A DNA stretch of 64,000 nucleotides from Lachnospiraceae bacterium (GTDB lineage Bacteria; Bacillota; Clostridia; Lachnospirales; Lachnospiraceae). Every line of letters starts with the position of its first letter. Within the stretch, counting starts at the first letter, position 1. The position numbers and the translations under genes are program-made. Under the pieces are notes generated by a model. It had not been told where the DNA came from. It saw nothing but the letters and a program-made list of their open reading frames with translations, and did no database searches. This document shows positions 58,075 through 64,000 of the stretch, one piece after another. Location: assembly GCA_022845955.1 (NCBI GenBank), contig AP025576.1:2480001-2544000 (forward strand), given 5' to 3'.

Positions 58075-59555
58075 AGCCTGCGGGGTCCGCGTCCGGGGAA
58101 GGAGGTATTGTCGGGCGGCACGATTTTTTTCGCTTCGGTGAGCCCGCCCTGGATCAGAAAGGTGCGGATTACCTGGAAAATATGGCAGTAGCATTGGGAG
58201 AGGCAATCGGTAAAACCCGTCTGATCCTTCTGCTGCAGATATCGGAAGGCCTCCAGGCATTTTTTCTTAAGCTGTGTCTGGCTTCTGGTCCCGTTGCTGT
58301 AAAAGGCGAAATAATAGCCCCACAACAGCAGTTTGTTGCTCTCCTGCAGTATGGTTTTCAGGGGAGGCAGCGGCAGCAGTTCCAAAATATAGTCAAACAT
58401 GGAAGCCAGAAGGATTGTGTCTGGTCCGGTAAGCCTGTTATGCAGGCGGGAAGCGTCCATCCGGTTAAAGACCAGCTGTATGGCGGGGCGGATGGCGATA
58501 GCCATAAACTGCAGCGCGCTGAGATAGAGCAGCGTATCCCTTTTGTAGGTTTCATCCTTCATACAGCGGAAGGTGGTTTCCTCATCAGGAAGGATGGCTA
58601 TGGTCCCTTTCCCGTTTACGGTTATGGCAAACCCCAGCTTGTTAAGGACTGCAAGGGCTTTCCTTATCGTGGCGACGGAAACCTGGTACTGGCGGGAAAG
58701 GCAGGCTTCGGAAGGAAGAAGGGAACCGCGTCTGTAGAAGCCGGTGCCGATTTTGTCTATCAAATCCCGTGAAACCTGGGTGTAATAGTGATCCCGCCCG
58801 CGCTCGGAGATCCAGGAGAAGGACGTGCCGGGAATCTCCCGGATAGCAGGAAACCGTTCTGCCAGAAGCTGCAGATAGCCTTGGATGCTTCCTGCGGCAG
58901 GGGCGTACAGGCGGGAAAAGGCATCCTGGATTTCCTGCCGGCTGCCGCCGGGAAGAAGGGCGGCAATCGCCATGATACGTTCCTTTTCTTCGTCAGGGAT
59001 GGTATAAGAGGGATCTTCATCGCCCATCAGGACAAGAGGAACCTGCGCATAGACCTCCAGACTGGCATAGAGGTCATTCAGCAAAAGGCTGCCTGTTCCA
59101 TGAAGCAGATCATGAAACAGATTAGAGGGGATCCGGCGGCTGTTGAACCCCGGCCCCTTTTGGATATACTTCCGGAACTGCTCGTAATGCTCCAGCTGCT
59201 CCAGACTGCAGCTGACTGCCGCAAACGAAAAAAGAGGCGGCAGCAGCAGGGAAATGGTTTCATAAACCTCAACAATGGAGCTTTTGCGCTCCAGTACAAA
59301 ACGCAGGATGGAATTTTCTCCGGCTGCACCGGGCGGACGGTAAATGACACGGGCTGCTTTTCGTTCCTCCGTGCGTATCAGGCCCTCATTCCTGAGGGAG
59401 GCAAGCACATCCTTTACCGTACGTATCCCTACATGATAGGTATCGCACAGCCTGCTCATGGAGGGAAGCGGGCTTCCGTACCGGTAGCAGCCTGTGAGTA
59501 TCTGTTCCCGCAGACTGTTATATAAAAAATCATACAATGTTTTTTTCTGCTGCAT
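58071..59555 (-). CDS. Tandem GntR-type regulator with two DNA-binding domains
   Basis: 494-residue regulator with two GntR winged helices in one chain: the first at about residues 6-70 (LYDFLYNSLREQILTGCYRYGSPLPSM; YHVGIRTVKDVLASLRNEGLI), the second at about 258-325 (DLIDKIGTGFYRRGSLLPSEACL; YQVSVATIRKALAVLNKLGF). Each is followed by an alpha-helical effector-type domain, so the protein looks like a fused dimer. Ligand unknown. ATG 59555 has AAGGAAG upstream; the GTG at 59567 is in frame. Confidence 0.85.
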   Translation of the reverse strand: MQQKKTLYDFLYNSLREQILTGCYRYGSPLPSMSRLCDTYHVGIRTVKDVLASLRNEGLIRTEERKAARVIYRPPGAAGENSILRFVLERKSSIVEVYETISLLLPPLFSFAAVSCSLEQLEHYEQFRKYIQKGPGFNSRRIPSNLFHDLLHGTGSLLLNDLYASLEVYAQVPLVLMGDEDPSYTIPDEEKERIMAIAALLPGGSRQEIQDAFSRLYAPAAGSIQGYLQLLAERFPAIREIPGTSFSWISERGRDHYYTQVSRDLIDKIGTGFYRRGSLLPSEACLSRQYQVSVATIRKALAVLNKLGFAITVNGKGTIAILPDEETTFRCMKDETYKRDTLLYLSALQFMAIAIRPAIQLVFNRMDASRLHNRLTGPDTILLASMFDYILELLPLPPLKTILQESNKLLLWGYYFAFYSNGTRSQTQLKKKCLEAFRYLQQKDQTGFTDCLSQCYCHIFQVIRTFLIQGGLTEAKKIVPPDNTSFPGRGPRRL

Positions 59556-59781
59556 TCGTGGCTTCACTTCCTTCGTTTGCTATTTAGGTTCCCACAGATC
59601 GTTTTATATATTTATATTTTTAAAATATCACATCGCAAATACTTCCATCAACCTTTATGCTAACGTATACAGATTTTATCTTGTTACGAAAAAAGTTTCG
59701 TAATAAAATATAAAAATGAAAAATGTGTTATGATGTAACACTCAGGTATGCTTCAGGGTAAAGGAGAGGTTCCGTTACACG

Positions 59782-62022
59782 ATGAAGAAATGGCAAAGAA
59801 AAGAAAAAAGAATACTGCAGGCGGGGATGAAGGTTCAGATAGCCGTATTGGGTATCCTGATACTGCTAATAGCCGCTGTGACCCTTCAAAGTGCATTTGG
59901 CCTGAAAATGGCGGTTGAGAAAAGTACGAAAGCGTATGTAAGGGATGTGGCGGATCAACTGTCTTCCGACATTGATGACCGTTTGTTTAAAATCAGCCGG
60001 GAACTGCTTCTGGTGGGAGACAGCCTGCTGCGGACGGGAACGGATTTGAATGAGAGGGAGGTAAAAGAATATCTTGGCAGGAAAAGGGAAATTCTGGAGT
60101 TTGGCTCTATGATCGTACTGGATACCGAAGGCAGAAAACTGGTTATCGGAGATCCGATAGAGGAAGCGGGGCATTTATCCGGCATTCAGAATTCCTTTCA
60201 GGGGAATAACGGGGTTTCCTTTCTGGACGGTCAGACGATTCTCTATTCGGTGCCCTTATTCCGGGGAAATAAAGTGGTCGGCGTTCTCGGGGGAACAAGA
60301 AGCAAAGAAAATATGCAGGTGCTGATCCAGCCCGGTAGCTTTAACGGACACGGGCTGAGCTGCATCGCGGATAGGAACGGAAATGTGGTGATTTCGCCAA
60401 CGGATCTGGAACCCTTTATGAAACTGGATGATATTTTTAAAAAAGAATCCGGAGGAGCCGCAGCCGGCAATATTCACCAGATGCAGGAAAACATGAAAAA
60501 GGGGACGGACGGTGTGTTTTCTTTTGTTGCAGTGGACGGCACACAGCTAATCCTTTCCTACAATTATCTGGAAACCTATCACTGGTTTTTGCTCACACTG
60601 GTTCCGGCCGATTTGATCTCCTATGAAACCGACCGGTATATTATGCAGACATTTGCCATTGTGGCCGGAACCATACTTCTGTTTTTGCTGCTGCTTTTCG
60701 CTTTATTATATATTTACCGGAATAACCGCAGACGGCTGGAGCATATCGCCTTTGTGGATGAGGTAACAGGAGGAATGAGCAATGCCGCCTTTCGGATAAA
60801 ACTGAAGGAAATGTTAAAAAGTGCAGAAAAAAACCGGTATACGGTCGCCGTAATCAATATCTGCAATTTCAAGCTGATAAATGAAAGCTTTGGAAGCCGG
60901 GAAGGGGATAAAACACTGCGATACTGTATGGAAGTGCTGCAGAGGAATGTGCGGAAGGGGGAACTGGCGGCCAGAGGAGAAGAGGATAATTTCTTCCTCT
61001 GTCTGGAGGAAAACAGGCAGGAGGCCATTACCGCCCGGCTGCAGGCAGTTATTGCCGATATTAATTCTTTTAATCGTACGGCAAAAAAACCTTATTATCT
61101 TTTCTTCCGTCAGGGGGCGTATCTGATTGACGATCCGCAGATGGATATTACTATTATACAGGACCGGGTGATGACCGCCTGTCTGAACCGGCAGGAATAC
61201 GAAGAAAACACCTGTGTTTTCTATGATTTTCATTTTACGCAGCGGATAAAACAGGAACACGAACTGAACGCCATGCTGCCGTCCGCTTTGGAAAACCGGG
61301 ATTTTCAGGTGTATTTTCAGCCAAAGGTTAATCTCAGGAAGGGAAAGGTGGCCGGTGCAGAAGCCCTGGTACGCTGGCAGAATCCTGAAAAAGGGATGAT
61401 ATCGCCGGAAGACTTTATTCCCTTATTTGAAAAGAACGGGAATATCTGCAAGCTGGACTGCTACGTATTTGAAGAAGTGTGCCGCATTCTGGATCAATGG
61501 CGGAAGGAAGGCAGGGAGCTGTTTCCCATATCTGTCAATTTATCCCGCCAGCATTTCAAAAATCCGGACTTTATGGAACAGTTTGTGGAGATAGCGGTTA
61601 ACTATCAGATACCGAAAGGTCTGCTGGAACTGGAATTGACGGAATCCATCTTTTTTGATGACAAGGGAATTGCTTTGGTACGGGAGAACATAGACAAAAT
61701 GCATGAACTGGGATTTAAGTGTTCCCTGGATGATTTCGGATCCGGCTTTTCCTCCCTCGGCCTGCTTAAGGAATTTGATGTCGATACCATCAAACTGGAC
61801 AGACGGTTTTTCATGGATATGTCAAAGCCGAAGGCGCGGGATGTTGTGGAATGCCTGATTGATCTATCCCGGCGGCTGAAGGTACAGACGGTTGCCGAAG
61901 GAATTGAAACCGGGGAACAGATTGAATTCCTGAAACGTATCCAATGCGATATGGTGCAGGGGTACTATTACTCCAGGCCGCTTCCGGTAGAGGAATTTGA
62001 AAAGTGGGTAGGATGGCAGTAA
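59782..62022 (+). CDS. Membrane sensor with degenerate GGDEF and intact EAL domain (c-di-GMP phosphodiesterase)
   Basis: 746-residue protein. Membrane helices near residues 16-40 and 290-310 enclose an extracytoplasmic dCACHE-like sensor. The GGDEF half is degenerate: the signature is RGEEDNFF near residue 398, so it should not make c-di-GMP. The EAL half keeps all expected residues: EALVRWQ (527-529), VNLSRQHF, LELTES, LDDFGSGFSS, IKLDRRF, AEGIET and QGYYYSRPLP. It should degrade c-di-GMP, perhaps with the degenerate domain as a GTP or c-di-GMP sensor. ATG 59782 is 20 bases after AGGAGAGG, so spacing is loose. Confidence 0.92.
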   Translation: MKKWQRKEKRILQAGMKVQIAVLGILILLIAAVTLQSAFGLKMAVEKSTKAYVRDVADQLSSDIDDRLFKISRELLLVGDSLLRTGTDLNEREVKEYLGRKREILEFGSMIVLDTEGRKLVIGDPIEEAGHLSGIQNSFQGNNGVSFLDGQTILYSVPLFRGNKVVGVLGGTRSKENMQVLIQPGSFNGHGLSCIADRNGNVVISPTDLEPFMKLDDIFKKESGGAAAGNIHQMQENMKKGTDGVFSFVAVDGTQLILSYNYLETYHWFLLTLVPADLISYETDRYIMQTFAIVAGTILLFLLLLFALLYIYRNNRRRLEHIAFVDEVTGGMSNAAFRIKLKEMLKSAEKNRYTVAVINICNFKLINESFGSREGDKTLRYCMEVLQRNVRKGELAARGEEDNFFLCLEENRQEAITARLQAVIADINSFNRTAKKPYYLFFRQGAYLIDDPQMDITIIQDRVMTACLNRQEYEENTCVFYDFHFTQRIKQEHELNAMLPSALENRDFQVYFQPKVNLRKGKVAGAEALVRWQNPEKGMISPEDFIPLFEKNGNICKLDCYVFEEVCRILDQWRKEGRELFPISVNLSRQHFKNPDFMEQFVEIAVNYQIPKGLLELELTESIFFDDKGIALVRENIDKMHELGFKCSLDDFGSGFSSLGLLKEFDVDTIKLDRRFFMDMSKPKARDVVECLIDLSRRLKVQTVAEGIETGEQIEFLKRIQCDMVQGYYYSRPLPVEEFEKWVGWQ

Positions 62023-62037
62023 ATGACGGGATATAGC

Positions 62038-62061
62038 AACGGGAGCCTGGAAGCTCCCGTT
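62038..62061 (+). terminator. Hairpin after the EAL gene
   Basis: AACGGGAGC pairs with GCTCCCGTT around a six-base loop, 16 bases after the stop; T-run weak. Confidence 0.6.
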
Positions 62062-62099
62062 CTGTATCTGCAGGTGCCGGCTCTTCCTTTTTTGTTTTC

Positions 62100-62240
62100 G
62101 GAATTCGGAAAGATACATGGGAAAAGTAATATGGAAGGGACATAGAAGGAAAACAGAAGGAACATAAAAAATCATAGAAGAAACATAGAAAACACACGAA
62201 AGACATAGCACGAATGGCATAGAAGATTGAAACAAAGGCT
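62100..62240 (+). other. Purine-rich intergenic stretch
   Basis: Between the EAL gene and the epimerase-like gene the + strand has repeated A-rich words (CATAGAA, ACATAGAA, GAAAGACATAG) at irregular spacing of roughly 15-20 bases. No gene, promoter or RNA that I can support. Confidence 0.5.
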
Positions 62241-62360
62241 TATACATGGTAGGATAGGAAAAGGCGGGAGCACATAAGAGGGCCAGGCACACCAGACGGA
62301 GCCTTGTCTCATTAGAAACAGTGAAAATCCGCCGGCTGTTCATGAAGAGGAGAAAGAAGC

Positions 62361-63260
62361 ATGGATATTCTGGTATTGGGAGGAACCCGTTTTTTCGGCG
62401 TTCATCTGGTTGAAAGACTTTTGCAGGCAGGACATCGGGTCACAATAGCAACCAGAGGGCGGACAGAGGATCCCTTTGGAGAGCGGGTAAAACGTCTGAA
62501 AGTGGAGAGAACAGACGGGGAAGATATGAGAAAAGTATTCTGGGGCCGCTGCTATGACTTGGTTTATGATAACCTGGCATATTGCCCGATGGATATAAAA
62601 ACAGCTCTGGATGCCATTTCCTGCGGACGTTATATTTTTACTTCTTCCGCATCGGTATATGAACTGCACAGGGACACCAGGGAATCGGATTTTTCCCCGG
62701 AAGGAAAAGAACTTGTATGGTGCCGCCGCGAGGAAGTGGAATATGACGAAGGGAAAAAAGGGGCTGAAAGCGCTTTGGTACACGCATATCCCGGACAAAA
62801 GGCGGCATTTGTCCGTTTTCCGTTTGTGATTGGAGAAGACGATTATACGGACAGGCTCTATTTTTATGTGAAGAATACGATACAGGGGATTCCTATGTAT
62901 GTAGATAATCCGGACTGCCGGATGAGCTTTATCGGCTCCGCGGATGCGGGATCCTTTTTAGCGCAGCTCGCGGCAGCGAAGCTGGAGGGGCCTGTAAATG
63001 CCTGCTGTAAGGGAACCCTTTCCATCAGGGAAATACTGACATGGGTAACCGCAGAAACAGGAAAAATTCCTGTCCTGTGTGAGGAAGCTGCCCCGGCGCC
63101 CTATAATGGAGCAGAAGATTACAGTCTGAATACGGATAAGGCAGAACAGGCCGGTATCCGGTTCCGGGATCTTCACAGCTGGATTTTCGGGCTGCTTGCC
63201 CATTATGTGGAGCGAGCTGGAAAAGAAATAAGCCCTTCTTTTTTTAAGAAAGGAATATGA
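62361..63260 (+). CDS. NAD(P)-dependent epimerase/dehydratase family protein
   Basis: 299-residue extended short-chain dehydrogenase. The Rossmann start MDILVLGGTRFFGVHLVERLL has the GGTxFxG variant of the glycine motif; YIFTSSASVYEL follows at the usual Ser/Thr-Ser position. The catalytic YxxxK is not conserved in the usual place (EYDEGKKGAESAL), so it may be an atypical reductase or binding protein, as in the plant RNA-binding-like CSP41 subgroup. ATG 62361 follows GGAGAAAG. Confidence 0.85.
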   Translation: MDILVLGGTRFFGVHLVERLLQAGHRVTIATRGRTEDPFGERVKRLKVERTDGEDMRKVFWGRCYDLVYDNLAYCPMDIKTALDAISCGRYIFTSSASVYELHRDTRESDFSPEGKELVWCRREEVEYDEGKKGAESALVHAYPGQKAAFVRFPFVIGEDDYTDRLYFYVKNTIQGIPMYVDNPDCRMSFIGSADAGSFLAQLAAAKLEGPVNACCKGTLSIREILTWVTAETGKIPVLCEEAAPAPYNGAEDYSLNTDKAEQAGIRFRDLHSWIFGLLAHYVERAGKEISPSFFKKGI

Positions 63261-63343
63261 GGTTCCGTTTCATTTGGAGTCCTGTTACAATAAGCGGGAA
63301 AGAAAAATAGCGGAGCGGCAGGATAGGAGGCGGGTGAAGCAGA

Positions 63344-64000
63344 ATGCAGAATAAGATGATTATAAGAGAAAATACAGAAGCTTATATGAAGGAACTCCGT
63401 AGGTGGACAGAGCAGGTACAAGACAGCAGACTGGAAGAAATGGCCTCTTTTTTCAGAGACAGACTGGGAGAGTATGAGGCGCATATGTCCGTTTGGCGTT
63501 CCGCCTATAAACACTTGGCAGCACTCATCCCTGAAAATACGGAAACCCTGCTGGATTTGGGATGCGGCACAGGTCTGGAGCTGGATGAAATACTGCCAGT
63601 CCGTCCTGCCCTTGAGGTGACGGGAATCGATTTATCACAGGATATGCTTGCGGTTTTATCGGCTAAACACCCGCAGGTTAAACTGATTCAGGCGGACTAT
63701 TTCCGTTATGATTTTGGAAAACAGGTTTATGATATGGCGGTTTCCTTTGAATCCCTGCACCACTTCAAGCCTGCGCTAAAGCAGAAGTTATACAGGCGGA
63801 TATGGGAAGCGTTGAAAGAAGGCGGAACTTTTATAGAAGCGGATTATATTGCCTGCTGCGAGGAAGAGGAAACATTATTAATGGGTCTTTACGATTCCAA
63901 GCGCGAAAAAGAAAAAGTCCCGGAGAATGTTTATGTCCATTTTGATACGCCGCTTACCTGGGAGCACGAGAGAGAAGCCCTTTCCGGGGCGGGCTTTACA
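63344..64000 (+). CDS. SAM-dependent methyltransferase, 3' end outside window
   Basis: At least 219 residues of a class I methyltransferase with motif I LLDLGCGTGLELDE, acidic motif VTGIDLSQDMLAVL, motif QADYFRYDF and VSFESLHHFKP. The substrate is unknown. ATG 63344 lies thirteen bases after AGGAGG. The frame is still open at base 64000, so the C-terminus is missing. It follows the epimerase-like gene by 83 bases. Confidence 0.88.
   Translation, partial: MQNKMIIRENTEAYMKELRRWTEQVQDSRLEEMASFFRDRLGEYEAHMSVWRSAYKHLAALIPENTETLLDLGCGTGLELDEILPVRPALEVTGIDLSQDMLAVLSAKHPQVKLIQADYFRYDFGKQVYDMAVSFESLHHFKPALKQKLYRRIWEALKEGGTFIEADYIACCEEEETLLMGLYDSKREKEKVPENVYVHFDTPLTWEHEREALSGAGFT

Overview
The window looks like a chromosomal segment of a gut-type Lachnospiraceae or related Clostridia. 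Evidence is the Gram-positive lipoprotein signals, strong AGGAGG ribosome binding sites, a Trp-type T-box leader, LplB/YtcP/LplA-type sugar ABC transporters with an AraC-type membrane regulator, Rpn-type nuclease debris and many intracellular glycosidases. Species is not claimed. Most genes are moderately GC-rich; one 5 kb island (about 39.8-44.7 kb) is clearly AT-rich. Layout: 1-5.5 kb is the end of a nickel/peptide-type ABC transporter (permease, two ATPases) followed by larB, larC and larE, which build the nickel-pincer cofactor of lactate racemase; larA is not in view. 5.5-9.7 kb holds small genes and debris (Nudix, GNAT, PAP2, XRE membrane regulator, broken Rpn nuclease, frameshifted response regulator). 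9.8-20.7 kb is a glycan-use operon: two permeases, binding lipoprotein, AraC sensor-regulator, a GH95-like glycosidase and a GH38 alpha-mannosidase. 20.8-29 kb has MerR, Rrf2 and TetR regulators, a PAS-GGDEF-histidine kinase-receiver hybrid, a sodium-coupled (NSS) transporter and a metallo-beta-lactamase-fold enzyme. 29-39.5 kb has a UGG T-box and TrpB-type synthase, an HD/GNAT pair, an alpha/beta hydrolase, dinB, a phosphoesterase lipoprotein and a second large GH38. From 39.68 to 44.86 kb a 130-bp direct repeat, each copy a promoter plus complete tRNA-Leu(CAG), brackets an AT-rich island with an unknown P-loop protein, an antitoxin/Fic toxin pair, a short GC-rich segment that looks like an orphan MOBV-type oriT, a SymE-like small gene, twin XRE regulators and a tRNA-Leu(AAG). 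Next, 45.3-49.3 kb is bounded by two long hairpin elements (perfect arms of 74 and 65 bp) around an MBL gene, TetR, and a MarR-MATE efflux operon with readable operators. 49.4-59.6 kb carries a GerMN lipoprotein, zinc-ribbon membrane protein, condensation-type acyltransferase, several hydrolases and acetyltransferases, and the most intriguing pair in the window: a radical SAM/SPASM enzyme overlapping a membrane protein whose C-terminus is a Cys-Ala repeat. 59.8-64 kb has an EAL phosphodiesterase, an NAD-dependent epimerase-like protein and a methyltransferase cut by the window edge.
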